Origin: Siderastrea radians
Taxonomy: Eukaryota; Cnidaria; Anthozoa; Scleractinia; Rhizangiidae
Assembly (NCBI GenBank): GCA_964017195.1
Contig: OZ024898.1
Location: forward strand, 9,871,130-9,935,129
Direction of reading: 5' to 3'
Length of the DNA stretch: 64,000 nt
In this document: positions 1 through 8,881 of the stretch, in pieces
Layout of the letters: every line of letters starts with the position of its first letter
Position numbering within the stretch: position 1 is the first letter of the stretch
The notes under the pieces: model-generated
Told to the model about the DNA's origin: nothing
The model's input: the letters and a program-made list of their open reading frames with translations, nothing else
The model's database searches: none
Made by a program: the position numbers and the translations under genes

Positions 1-864
1 AAGATTCATCAGTGTCTTCCATCAAATATCTGAAGGCGTCTCGTTTTTGTCCTGAATTAATGATCTGAGATTCATGAATTTTTTGAGTGACAAGATCTCT
101 CATAGTTGTTATTTCATTTTCCATTAACTCAACATTAACTGCGGATTTCGAATTTTTTGAATCGGTTTGTAAGTTAACAATTTTATTGTTATTTAAATTC
201 AAGTTTCCAGACATACTTGTTGTGCCATCAAGTTTGAGATAATTTTTTTGTGTTTCACTAAGTCTTTTATTGACAAACTCTACACATGCGGCGTCTCTTT
301 GGTTTGTTGGAAGATTAAGATTGATAATTGATTTATCTTTCATATCAATTTTAGCTCCTTTATCCAATTTTTTCACAAGTTGGTTATCGACATATTTTTT
401 ATTTGTTGCATGATCTGCCTGTGTGGGGTCTTTCACATTGAAAATTGTATTATTATTCATATCAATATTTGCTTCCATTTGCCCACCCTCTTTTTTCGAA
501 AGAAAGATATTTCTCGTGTCCTGATAGTTTATTACCTTTGACAGATCACCGTGGATAGGATAAGGGTTGCTTTTCAATCGCAAGATACTGTACTTATTTT
601 GCATGTCAATATCAGCAGAACCGCTGGCACTACCCTGAGGTCCACGATCACCTTTGTCGCCTTTGTCGCCTTTGTTGCCTTTTAGGCCCTGGGGTCCTTG
701 TGGCCCTTTATCACCTTTTGAACCCTTATCGCCTTTATCACCTTTATCACCTTTATCGCCTTTATCGCCTTTAGGACCAGGTAACCCAGGCAACCCTCTA
801 GGGCCTATCTGACCTTGTCCTTGAGAATCAACATGATTGAGAATACCGTTTGTATAACTCATAT
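1..864 (-). CDS. Collagen-like fibre protein of the outer Polinton, C-terminus outside window
   Basis: Read on the minus strand, an open frame runs from 838 to the left edge without a stop. It opens with a Gly-X-Y collagen stretch (about 820-615) dominated by KGD triplets. Three related repeats of 35-40 residues follow (about 485-375, 358-260 and 228-130), with the pattern (A/G)-x-IDMNN-x-IxN and then PTxxxDA, a pattern seen in phage tail-fibre shafts. I infer a trimeric virion fibre or spike with a collagen stem. It starts 10 bp from the ATPase stop. The only nearby ATG (862-864) sits behind the same promoter-like motif as other genes of this element, but is out of frame with the collagen frame because of an extra CT dinucleotide near 841. 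The gene may therefore be frameshifted. The 3' end is unseen. Confidence 0.7.
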
Positions 865-873
865 AATATTAGT

Positions 874-1521
874 TTAGATTTTTTCGTCGAAATTTCGGGC
901 TACCTTTTTTTTGACCTTATTAACATACAAAAAACTATATGGATCCTTAGTAGCTTTCTGATAATCTGATTTATTTATGTTCAGTTCTCGGCAAATCATC
1001 GATTGCTCGTTTTGGGAAGGAAAATCAAAAACACAAAAATGTGAACTATTCAGTCTTATTGTTTTATCGGTTCCGTAATAGCTTTGACTCAAATATATAC
1101 AACAACAATTTTTGTTTCTAGAATTGGTAAAGTAGTCACGTATCCGTTCGTCATTTTTTTTACCTGTATTCAAATAATCATCAAATATTATCAATTTTTG
1201 GTTTTCATCAGACAAATCTGTCAGAGGGATGATTTCATCGTTACTTGCTTCTATCACGTCATAACCGACCTCTTTTGATTTTGATATTGGTTCAAGAGAT
1301 TTCAACAGATGCTTATATTTGCTTTGGGAGAGATTTCGAGCGTAAAGGTATATCTTGTCAAAGAACAATAGCCTATATATCATATCGAGCAAAAGGTTAG
1401 TTTTACCGCCACCAGATGGAGCACAAATAAGCATCCTAAAACATCGGTTTGGCATGAAACTCTTTAATTGAACAAAATCGTTGTTTTCATCATCTTGGAT
1501 GTCGTAATTTTGAATCTTCAT
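874..1521 (-). CDS. DNA-packaging ATPase (FtsK/HerA, A32-like) of outer Polinton
   Basis: The 215-residue P-loop ATPase has Walker A APSGGGKT at residues 34-41 and Walker B IIFDD at 111-115, followed by an Asn/Arg/Ser-rich sensor region. Size and motifs fit the A32-like genome-packaging ATPases carried by Polintons and by viruses with double-jelly-roll capsids; the role would be pumping DNA into the capsid. The start is ATG at 1521. It is transcribed divergently from the PPxY protein gene at 1650 and lies directly upstream of the collagen-like gene. No lesion is visible. Confidence 0.88.
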   Translation of the reverse strand: MKIQNYDIQDDENNDFVQLKSFMPNRCFRMLICAPSGGGKTNLLLDMIYRLLFFDKIYLYARNLSQSKYKHLLKSLEPISKSKEVGYDVIEASNDEIIPLTDLSDENQKLIIFDDYLNTGKKNDERIRDYFTNSRNKNCCCIYLSQSYYGTDKTIRLNSSHFCVFDFPSQNEQSMICRELNINKSDYQKATKDPYSFLYVNKVKKKVARNFDEKI

Positions 1522-1649
1522 ATGATATTATGTTATACAATTTTATCGCATGGCGACACGCTATGCGACACGCTATGCGAGCGTTTTTATATATGATAAC
1601 CCTAATTTTTCCGAACAAAATATGAAATTTTATGTAAACAAATGATATA
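1522..1649. promoter_or_regulatory. Divergent intergenic region with a duplicated 12-mer
   Basis: This is the AT-rich gap between the ATPase (minus) and the PPxY gene (plus). It contains two abutting copies of GCGACACGCTAT plus a third partial copy at 1553-1579, and a TTTTTATATATGATA stretch. It probably acts as a two-way promoter; this is inferred from position only. Confidence 0.4.
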
Positions 1650-2642
1650 ATGAGTTTACTCAAATGGAAAGAAATGGCTGAGAAACGATCCGAGCTTGGT
1701 AAAAAGATTAACACAGTAAGAGAGACAATAAAACAAAAAACGATATCTGATCAAATGGGTGAAGTCGAGGCAGAGAAACTTTTCAAACCTATAACATCTG
1801 AGTTAAAGGAACTTACAGCCCCAAAAGCACCGTTGAGAAGATTACCAAAGAAAAAGCGACCTGTTCCAGATTATGGAATAGCTATTGATGATGAAGTGCC
1901 TGATTATGGATTGGAAGATCTATTTGGTGATCAAGTTCTACCACAAAATGACAAACAATTGGTTCCAAAACCTCCAAGTTATGAAGATGTCCTTAAGGAT
2001 TTAGCATCAGGTGAAAAACAAATGTATATAGATCCAGCATTTATGTATGAACCTGAAGATTTTCCACCTGAATACGAAGAAGAAGGACCTGATTATAACA
2101 TTCTCGAGGAGGATGAAATTAACCGAGTTTTAGATGAATATGAGCTTCCGAACTACGATGATGTTGAATTACAACTCAAACAAGAAGAAATGAATGACAA
2201 AAAAAAGAAATCTTATCTGAAAAAAATCTTGAAAGATGCTAAAGAGAAACGACAACAACTTTCTGGATATTCGATGAATATCACTAAAAAATTAAATAGT
2301 GGTTCAATCACTGAAGCTGTGGCTCAATATAAAAGAAAAATTCTTCTAGATAAGAGGAAGGTTCTTACTGAATATATGAATCACTATGATAAAAAACTGA
2401 AAGAGATTAAAGGATCTGGTTTGAAGAAAAAAACAAAAAAAGGTGGACAGCTAATGTTTTTCAATAATCCGACAGAAATGATTAAAAAACTGGAAATTAT
2501 TATCGGTTCGATGGTTGCCGGAAATAATAGCAAAGAGCTACGGAATACAGGCGTCGCAATTCTCGACATCTTGTTGAAAAACTTAGTTTTGAACAGGCCG
2601 CAATATAACAAAATATACAAAAACTATTTTAGTCTAAACTAA
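1650..2642 (+). CDS. Polinton virion-associated protein with PPxY motifs
   Basis: The 330-residue protein is charged, with a long acidic disordered centre. It contains PPSY at residues 108-111 and PPEY at 139-142, two PDYG motifs, and a Lys-rich segment (KKKTKKGG) before a more ordered C-terminal part ending RPQYNKIYKNYF. PPxY motifs recruit Nedd4-family WW-domain ubiquitin ligases; adenovirus protein VI uses PPSY in this way (established). I infer a minor virion or trafficking role. I recognise it as a recurrent protein of cnidarian Polintons but know no assigned function. It starts at ATG 1650 and is followed 10 bp later by the minor capsid gene. Confidence 0.7.
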   Translation: MSLLKWKEMAEKRSELGKKINTVRETIKQKTISDQMGEVEAEKLFKPITSELKELTAPKAPLRRLPKKKRPVPDYGIAIDDEVPDYGLEDLFGDQVLPQNDKQLVPKPPSYEDVLKDLASGEKQMYIDPAFMYEPEDFPPEYEEEGPDYNILEEDEINRVLDEYELPNYDDVELQLKQEEMNDKKKKSYLKKILKDAKEKRQQLSGYSMNITKKLNSGSITEAVAQYKRKILLDKRKVLTEYMNHYDKKLKEIKGSGLKKKTKKGGQLMFFNNPTEMIKKLEIIIGSMVAGNNSKELRNTGVAILDILLKNLVLNRPQYNKIYKNYFSLN

Positions 2643-2652
2643 TCATATATAT

Positions 2653-3414
2653 ATGAATAGACAACTCGTATTATCCAGTCATACCGTTAAAGGTATAAGT
2701 GGTAATAAACCATAGGATTTCACAATCAAATACCGTAATCCGATAATAGTAGATTCAAACAGACAATATGAAATCGGCCTAGACCGAATCATTTCGATGT
2801 CATTCACTTGGTTTAATGTGACAAAAGAACTCAATAATCAGAAAATAAGATATTCAACAGATAGTGGTGCTAATTGGACGGAAATTATATTCAACCCTGG
2901 AGTATGGAATTACATTGATTTTGACAATTTAATCAAAGAAAAAACAAAAACAGGAACCTCATCAAACCCTCAATATCCAATCACTTTGGAGTTTAACGAT
3001 ACTGTATTCAGGACAATAATAACACTAGCCTCAAATTACAGATTAGATCTTACTCAAAGTAATTTTAATGATCTTATTGGTTTCAATAAAAAGATTCTAA
3101 CAAGTAGTGTAAATGTTGGAGATTACATTCCTAATCTCTCACAAGACAGAGAAATATTGAATGTTCATTGTGATTTGATAAGTGACAGTCTTGTCGATGG
3201 TGAAGAGTCAGATATTATATATAGTTTCAGTACCTCAACTCTCACCCCGAGTTATAGTTTCACACAAGAGCCTCGACGAGTACAGTTCAATCCTGTCAAT
3301 AAAAATACGATTAATAAAATTCGGATTTATATCACCGACGGTAAACGAAGAATTATAGATCTTAATCATAGTGACACTTCATTCAGTTTGATTTTAAGAG
3401 AGAAGAGAGATTAA
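2653..3414 (+). pseudogene. Minor capsid (penton-like single jelly-roll) gene with an in-frame TAG
   Basis: The reading frame starts at ATG 2653, just after the element's promoter-like motif. It is interrupted by TAG at codon 21 (2713-2715) and is then open to 3414 (205 residues from Met 2797). The N-terminal layout (a short beta segment, an F-x-I/N-x-(L/Y)-x-P stretch, then YEIGLDRI) and the C-terminal half match the three minor-capsid paralogues of the inner element, where the equivalent strand reads GWQVGLSAI. By family it would form the pentameric vertex capsomer. The position upstream of the major capsid gene is typical. Either the copy is dead or the stop is read through. Confidence 0.65.
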
Positions 3415-3432
3415 TCTAACTAATAGTTATAG

Positions 3433-3789
3433 ATGGCATCATATGAATACAAGCGAATTTATCATCCAAAACTTGGACGATTTGTTTATAAACATAAAGG
3501 ATCTGGGATCATTGTTGATAACATTTTCAAACCGGTTGGAAGGGTGTTAAGTAAAGTTCCAGAAATGATTTTAAAACCTTTTGCCAAAAAAGCGCTTGAA
3601 TCTGGTATTTCACATGCTGGAGACAAACTTGGAAAAAAAGCAGCTGAAAAAAGCGGAGAGCTTATTATGAGAAAATTACATGGTTCAACTAAACAATCAA
3701 TGAAACCAACCAAACCTACTAAACCAAAACAAGAAGACTACAACACGATTCTGAATAGACTTATATCTGGTACTGGATTAAGACGATAA
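3433..3789 (+). CDS. Small basic virion protein
   Basis: This 118-residue Lys-rich protein (pI clearly basic) has an N-terminal YEYKRIYHPKLGRFVYKHKG segment, a central amphipathic helix rich in Ala/Lys (GDKLGKKAAEKSGELI) and a KPTKPTKPK linker. Size, charge and the place between the two capsid genes suggest an adenovirus pVI/pX-like or core-type minor virion component; this is inference. The start at 3433 is preceded by the TAATCTAACTAAT promoter-like motif. No enzyme motif is present. Confidence 0.6.
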   Translation: MASYEYKRIYHPKLGRFVYKHKGSGIIVDNIFKPVGRVLSKVPEMILKPFAKKALESGISHAGDKLGKKAAEKSGELIMRKLHGSTKQSMKPTKPTKPKQEDYNTILNRLISGTGLRR

Positions 3790-3887
3790 AATGTTATTAA
3801 AAAGTGAATTTTATCCAATTATAAATAGACTAATAAGTTGGAAATGGTTTATATAAAGAGTGAATTTTATCTAAACTACTCATATAA

Positions 3888-5177
3888 ATGAGTTTCAGAA
3901 CAAATGAAAATCTGCAACGATATGAATACGTTCGTTTCCATTTGGATAATGTCATTGAGCAACCTGCTAACAATCAAAGCCAGAAAAAGACGGGTTACAG
4001 ATTCACAATCAACGATCGGTCGACTATGTTTGATTTCTTCAATGGGTATTTCGAAGTAACTAAAGAGCTTCAAAAAAGGGCAGATGGTGCTGGATATGCT
4101 CAGGCAGATCGCATCACCATGATAAACGGATCTCACAGTCTAATCAGACATATGGTTATTAAATCGTCTGGTAAAATAGTATACGAGAGTGATAATTTAC
4201 ATAGAATTACGAATGTCAAAAATCTCCTCGAATACAGCGATGATTATAGTAGATCCGTTGGAAAGAATTCGTTCTGGTATCTAGATACTGATGGAACTAC
4301 AGCAGATACAAACACAGGTTTCGAGGCCCGTCGTATTTTAACCCAAGCAGCACAAAACAACGGTGGTGGGGGAGCTAAATCGATTAACGAGATGATTCCG
4401 TTAAACAGATACAGCTTTTTCCAAGAATTAGAAAGAAAAATGTTGCCCCCAATGCAGCTCACATTTGAACTAACCCTGAACGACGATGATGAATTGATTC
4501 ACAAAGCAGCAGCAGCAGACGCTGGTCGTGTTGTAGTAAAGAGATTGTATCTTTGGCTACCAAGACTAATCCCAAAAGACAGCATGTATAGTAATTTCGT
4601 TTCAGAGTTTCTTAAGCCAACAACCTGGACATATATGCGAGATCTCTACAATCAGTCGGCAAATACCAGAGCTATTCAGAATATGTTTCAAATCAGTCCA
4701 GCTATTGATAACGTTAAACATGTTTTTATTTATCTCCAGCGAACAGACGGACCGAATGATGTTGAAGCAGAGAGGAGTCCGTATTTGTTCGATACTTTTA
4801 AGTTGAATGCTGCTGACGCTAATAGCTCTCTCTCGAGTTGTCGTTTAGAATACGGGAATAACGTTTTTTACCCAGAGCTGGAATATGATAGTGACTCTAA
4901 AATACGGATATTTAATGATCTCATGTCATATGCATTTCGTAAGAACGATTACAATTCAGGAACACAGCTTAATGTATCCAATTTCACTAGTTTGTATGGA
5001 TTATTGTATTTCGATTTGTCATATCAGAAAGAGGTAGTGACTAGAGATCCTAAACAGTTGATTCTCCATTATCGTCTCAATGTAGCCCCTACAGCAAACG
5101 TCCGAGCTCATAGCATCGTATTTTACGAGAGTGAGGTTGTAGTAAAGACAGTTGGAAACGAATTGATGATAGTTTAA
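3888..5177 (+). CDS. Major capsid protein (double jelly-roll) of outer Polinton
   Basis: The 429-residue protein sits between minor-capsid and protease-side genes, as in other Polintons. It shows the alternating beta-rich character of double jelly-roll major capsid proteins: an N-terminal F/Y-rich start, the QELERKMLPPMQLTFELTLN strand in the first jelly roll, and YFDLSYQKEVVTRDPKQLIL with a C-terminal RAHSIVFYESEVVVKT strand in the second. It would build the hexameric capsomers of an icosahedral shell. It is only distantly related to the inner element's 466-residue capsid. The start at ATG 3888 follows TTTATCTAAACTACTCATATAA. No lesion is seen. Confidence 0.8.
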   Translation: MSFRTNENLQRYEYVRFHLDNVIEQPANNQSQKKTGYRFTINDRSTMFDFFNGYFEVTKELQKRADGAGYAQADRITMINGSHSLIRHMVIKSSGKIVYESDNLHRITNVKNLLEYSDDYSRSVGKNSFWYLDTDGTTADTNTGFEARRILTQAAQNNGGGGAKSINEMIPLNRYSFFQELERKMLPPMQLTFELTLNDDDELIHKAAAADAGRVVVKRLYLWLPRLIPKDSMYSNFVSEFLKPTTWTYMRDLYNQSANTRAIQNMFQISPAIDNVKHVFIYLQRTDGPNDVEAERSPYLFDTFKLNAADANSSLSSCRLEYGNNVFYPELEYDSDSKIRIFNDLMSYAFRKNDYNSGTQLNVSNFTSLYGLLYFDLSYQKEVVTRDPKQLILHYRLNVAPTANVRAHSIVFYESEVVVKTVGNELMIV

Positions 5178-5254
5178 ATAAATAAGTTTTTTAACATCGA
5201 TGAAAATTTAAATGAATATGTTTTTTAAAACAGAATTTATCTAACATATATAAT

Positions 5255-5455
5255 ATGACACAACTATACGAAATCAAAGTTAGTTTATCACCAAACCAGA
5301 AAAAGAATCTTAGTAACGCGTATCATAAAAGAGAAACAATAGTTCTGAGGCTCACGAAGGACTCTCTATCTGGGAATGACACTCTATATGTACCTCAGAA
5401 TATAGTTAAGCGATTGGAAAAAAATAAGAAATTGAGAAAAAGGAATGGACATTAA
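5255..5455 (+). CDS. Short conserved Polinton protein, overlaps the next gene
   Basis: This 66-residue basic protein begins LYEIKVSLSPNQKKNL and has the segment RETIVLRLTKDSLSGNDTLY. I recognise the same sequence as the N-terminal part of a longer protein in related cnidarian elements, where it runs straight into MDIKLxKTNIRKQ. Here that second part is in the +1 frame, starting at ATG 5445 inside the end of this ORF (11-nt overlap). It is either two overlapping genes or one gene split by a single-base shift near the A-rich run at about 5425-5441. The start is preceded by TTTATCTAACATATATAAT. The function is unknown; a virion role is likely. Confidence 0.6.
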   Translation: MTQLYEIKVSLSPNQKKNLSNAYHKRETIVLRLTKDSLSGNDTLYVPQNIVKRLEKNKKLRKRNGH

Positions 5456-6101
5456 ACTTTCTAAAACAAACATTCGAAAGCAATTAGGTGGATCTCTTCT
5501 GTCTACAGTTCTGTCGCTTGGAAGAACTTTTGGTCCAACGATTGCTAAGACTCTTGGATTGTCGGCTTTAGCTGGAGCAGCTAGTGAAGGAGCATCTCAG
5601 ATTGTTAAGAAGATATCCGGAAAAGGTGTTCAAACCGGTGGGTTCCTCATACCACAAAATAAAATCGATCAGTTGATAACATATAAACATCTTTTGACAA
5701 CCAAACAAAAGAAGGATATATTAAATGCTCTACAAACAGGTTCTGGTGTTCATATAAAACCAACAAAAGTTCAAACCGGTGGGTTCTTAGGTACTCTTCT
5801 CGCATCAATTGGAGTACCTTTAGCTATTGAGGCAATAAAGAAGATGACTGGTAAAGGTGCCCCTCAGATGGGACAGCCTAAACAAAGACCACCCAGATCT
5901 ATACCAAAACCAACTACTGTTAACAATCAAGATGGTGGTTTGTTAGTCCCAATGTATAGAACTCCACCTTTTTATGGAAATTGGCCTGATCAAACATTAG
6001 GTATGGGGACTAAAAAAAAAGCTCAGAAAAAGGGCAAAGGTCTACTATTAGGCAAAAACTCACCATTCAAAAACGTCCCTCTTCTAAACATTTTGTTGTA
6101 A
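5445..6101 (+). CDS. Gly-rich minor virion protein with repeated QTGGFL motifs (pVI-like)
   Basis: The 218-residue protein has hydrophobic helices (LLSTVLSLGRTFGPTIAKTLGLSALAGAAS; LLASIGVPLAIEAIKKMTGKG) separated by basic, Gly-rich linkers. KQLGG-S, VQTGG-F (twice) and QDGG-L occur at domain borders and resemble recognition sites of an adenain-type protease, which is encoded just downstream. It ends LLLGKNSPFKNVPLLNILL. The likely role is a membrane-active or cement virion precursor cut during maturation (inference from layout and composition). The 3' end overlaps the open frame of the protease. Confidence 0.6.
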   Translation: MDIKLSKTNIRKQLGGSLLSTVLSLGRTFGPTIAKTLGLSALAGAASEGASQIVKKISGKGVQTGGFLIPQNKIDQLITYKHLLTTKQKKDILNALQTGSGVHIKPTKVQTGGFLGTLLASIGVPLAIEAIKKMTGKGAPQMGQPKQRPPRSIPKPTTVNNQDGGLLVPMYRTPPFYGNWPDQTLGMGTKKKAQKKGKGLLLGKNSPFKNVPLLNILL

Positions 6102-6103
6102 AA

Positions 6104-6559
6104 CCAAAATTCCATAAAAATTTCCCATTAAGCAATTATGATTTAATAAAATGGTGTAAATATCTGAATATCCCAATTAATGATGTATTGTCAAGAGATG
6201 AAAATGTTCCTCACGATCATAGACAGGCTCTATTCATTTACAATCTTGAACCGAGTTATATGTCAGGGAGTCATTGGGTAGCTACTTATGTTAAGGACAA
6301 AGTCATCAATTACTTTGATAGTTTTGGTTTGCCCCCCTTCCAAGAAATGGTCAATCACGCGAGAAAAAAGAATTTAACATTGCTTCATCAGAACAATCAA
6401 ATACAAAATTTACTGACGACAACATGCGGTTACTTCTGTTTATATTTTTTGAATGAGATGAATAAGGGTAAATCATATTTTGATCTGTTGGAAGTTTTCG
6501 ACATATATGATACGACGAATAATGAGAAATTCTTAGAACAGTATTTCAAAAATATCTAA
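6104..6559 (+). CDS. Adenain-like cysteine protease (C5/C48 type), start codon not found
   Basis: The frame encodes the maturation protease of Polintons. Catalytic His lies in GSHWVATY (near 6272), Asp in YFDSFG (near 6317) and Cys in TTCGYFCLYF (near 6425), the order and spacing of adenovirus protease. The family-like sequence begins at about 6104 (FPLSNYDL...KWCKYLNIPIND), but no ATG lies in this frame before the catalytic His. The first available non-ATG start is TTG at 6188. Either the start has been lost, or the protein is made by frameshifting from the upstream ORF, which it follows within a few bases. It would process virion precursors. Confidence 0.75.
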   Translation, partial: PKFHKNFPLSNYDLIKWCKYLNIPINDVLSRDENVPHDHRQALFIYNLEPSYMSGSHWVATYVKDKVINYFDSFGLPPFQEMVNHARKKNLTLLHQNNQIQNLLTTTCGYFCLYFLNEMNKGKSYFDLLEVFDIYDTTNNEKFLEQYFKNI

Positions 6560-6568
6560 CTCATATAT

Positions 6569-6954
6569 ATGGTCAAAAGTTATTGTGTGAAACAGAAGAA
6601 ACAGACTCTATGTGTGCCTGAGGAAGCGAACAATATGTGAGAGCCAAAAATAACAGACTTGTGATGAAATGTATTTGTGCTGAATGTGGTATTACGAAAA
6701 CCAAATTCATCAAAAGCCAAAAGGGAGGTGAAAATCCATTAGGTAAAGCTTTCGAGGCAGCCAAAATAGCCGAACAAATAACTCGCAAAGTAATTCCATC
6801 AACCAACCATGTATTTGACCGATATTGGTCTGGTGATATCTTAAAAGGTGCTTTCACAGGACCAACAGGTATAACAAGAAAGAAATTCTGGACCAGACCA
6901 AAGAAGGGTACTGTCATGCGCTTAGTTAAAAATAAAAAAAACTGGGAAATATGA
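6569..6954 (+). pseudogene. Zinc-ribbon (DUF5679-like) protein, copy 1, frameshifted
   Basis: ATG 6569 follows TATCTAACTCATATAT and begins a Cys-containing zinc-ribbon: YCVKQKKQT, then after a frame change at about 6620-6640 RAKNNRLVMKC-I-CAECGITKTKF. It is a near copy of the start of the gene at 6998, with one extra base in CCTGAGGAAGCG compared with CCAGGAAGCG. The downstream part differs (ENPLGKAFEAAKIAEQITRK ... GILKK-like basic end), so this is a paralogue and not a simple repeat. The zinc-ribbon suggests nucleic-acid or protein binding. The function is unknown. Confidence 0.55.
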
Positions 6955-6997
6955 AAACGTATATTTTGAACCTTAATCTAATCTAATCATATTATAT

Positions 6998-7830
6998 ATG
7001 AAATCTTATTGTGTGAAACAGAAGAAACAGACTCTATGTGTGCCAGGAAGCGAACAATATGTGAGAGCCAAAAATAACAGACTTATGATGAAATGTACTT
7101 GTGCAGAATGTGGTATTACAAAAACCAAATTCGTTAAACAGGCGGGAAACGGGCTGGCCCGTCGAAAGGGGCGGGCGTACTAGATACAGTAGCATCAACT
7201 GGTACTGATTTATTGATTCACGACGGTATTCCTTGGCTTGGAAAAAAGGCAGTTGAAATGGGAAGATATTATGGATCAGAAGCCTTGAGAAACCCAAAAC
7301 TGCAGAAAAAGGCTATCGATTATGCTCTGGATAAGTTGAATCCAATGATTCAGAATGTCGGAAGTCAAGCTCTTGATCAATTATCTACTAAAATAAGACC
7401 GAATAGAAAGTATAAAACCGACAGAAAGGATTTGGATGGCGCTGGTGTTGATATACATAAACTAATTGGGAAAATACCGAAACCAAAAGCTGGATGGACT
7501 CCTGGAAAGTATAAATACATGGGACCATACAACCCCCTCGATGAACAGTTAGAGTATGATAGGGACACTGGAGAGGTCACCAAGTGGCACGTACAACCTT
7601 ACAATAAAGTGGATGAAATAGCAGCTCATCATGATATTTGTTATGATATGGGAAAAAACAAAGGTGAATGTGATAAGAAAATGGTAAAGTCACTTGATAT
7701 GATTCCTTATGGCCAGATGCCAAAATGGGGGCAAACAGCTCGGTTCTTGATTAACACAAAACAAAAGCTAGGTCTTGGGACAAAAAACGTAAAAGGCCGT
7801 CGAGTGAAGAAAACTGGCAAGAAAAATTAG
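6998..7830 (+). pseudogene. Zinc-ribbon plus parvovirus-type PLA2-like protein, frameshifted
   Basis: The first part (6998-7183) is a DUF5679-like zinc ribbon (YCVKQ..., CTCAECGITKTKF). After a one-base frame change at about 7160-7175 the frame continues to 7830 with LDTVAS... and a phospholipase A2-like core: YKYMGPYNPLD (calcium-loop position) followed by VDEIAAHHDICYD, holding the His-Asp catalytic pair and a downstream Tyr. This is the domain of parvovirus VP1 unique regions, which breaches endosomal membranes during entry. The calcium loop has Tyr where the usual motif has Gly (YxGPGN). Related Polintons carry the same two modules in one ORF, so this copy is probably broken or mis-sequenced. 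Confidence 0.7.
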
Positions 7831-8822
7831 CTGATGAGCTTCATAAACCGATAAAGCGAAACTTCACTCGGCGGCGTGTTTTAGTAAACGGCATTGACGA
7901 GATATGGTGCTCTGATCTTGTCGAGATGCAAAATTTCAGTCGATGGAATAATGGCTACAGATACCTTCTTATGGTTCTAGATATGTTTAGTAAATATGGT
8001 TGGATTGTCCCTTTAAAAGACAAAAAAGGTGAATCCGTTGCTATGGCATTGAAAACCATTTTTAAAGAAGGTAGGAAACCACAATTTCTGTGGACAGACA
8101 AAGGCAAAGAGTATTACAACAAACATGTTAAAGAACTACTTGATAAGAATAAAATAACCTTGTACTCAACTGAGAATGAGGAAAAGTCGTCAGTTTGTGA
8201 AAGATGGAATAGAACAATAAAAACTAAGATGTGGAAGCAGTTCACTGTCCAAGGTAATACACAGTATTTAGATATGCTACCTAAAATATTGAAACAGTAT
8301 AACAACACCAGACATTCAAGCATAAAGATGACACCGACAGAAGCCAGTAAAAAGAAGAATGAAGGGACTGTTTACTTTAATCTGTATGGTAATTTGGAGC
8401 AAGTATCATCTAAACCGAAATTCAAAATAGGTGATAAGGTCAGAATAAGTAAGTATAAACGGAATGTGTTTGATAAGGGCTATACACCAAATTGGTCTGA
8501 GGAAGTTTTTACAGTTGATAAAATCCAATATACGAATCCAATAACTTACAAACTAAAGGATCTCAGAGGTGAAGACATTCAAGGGAGTTTTTATGAACCT
8601 GAATTATTAAAAGCAAAACAAGAGGTATTCAGAATTGATAAAGTCATTCGGAGAGATTATAAAAAGAAGCAAGCTTTGGTGAAGTGGAAGGGGTATAGTG
8701 ATGAATTTAACAGTTGGAATACCGTTCAAGGACTTGAAGGATATATAAAATGGTTTAAAGAGAATTATCTAATATATATTATATCAATCGATACAGTATA
8801 TACTGTCTTTTGCTTTTGGTAG
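7755..8822 (+). CDS. Retroviral-like DDE integrase with chromodomain (outer Polinton)
   Basis: The rve-type integrase core has the first catalytic Asp in IWCSDLVEM (near 7914), the second in WTDKGKE (near 8098) and Glu in SSVCERWNRT about 34 residues later. A C-terminal chromodomain follows (FRIDKVIRRDYKKKQALVKWKG, about 8630-8730). It inserts the element DNA into the host genome and makes 6-bp target duplications. The frame opens after a stop at 7752-7754, but no ATG occurs before 7926, which lies beyond the first catalytic Asp. The true start may be lost, or supplied by overlap with the upstream PLA2 ORF or by splicing. Confidence 0.85.
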   Translation, partial: HKTKARSWDKKRKRPSSEENWQEKLADELHKPIKRNFTRRRVLVNGIDEIWCSDLVEMQNFSRWNNGYRYLLMVLDMFSKYGWIVPLKDKKGESVAMALKTIFKEGRKPQFLWTDKGKEYYNKHVKELLDKNKITLYSTENEEKSSVCERWNRTIKTKMWKQFTVQGNTQYLDMLPKILKQYNNTRHSSIKMTPTEASKKKNEGTVYFNLYGNLEQVSSKPKFKIGDKVRISKYKRNVFDKGYTPNWSEEVFTVDKIQYTNPITYKLKDLRGEDIQGSFYEPELLKAKQEVFRIDKVIRRDYKKKQALVKWKGYSDEFNSWNTVQGLEGYIKWFKENYLIYIISIDTVYTVFCFW

Positions 8823-8828
8823 CCAAAA
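8793..8828. other. Two short palindromes at the end of the integrase gene
   Basis: ACAGTATATACTGT (8793-8806) is a perfect palindrome, and TTTTGGTAGCCAAAA (8814-8828) has 7-bp arms and straddles the integrase stop codon. They may fold in the mRNA as 3'-end signals, like the hairpin at 31771-31810; this is a guess from position. Confidence 0.35.
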
Positions 8829-8881
8829 ATATAATTGTTTCTGGCGATCTTATTTAAACATAAAATAATATAGTATATAAT

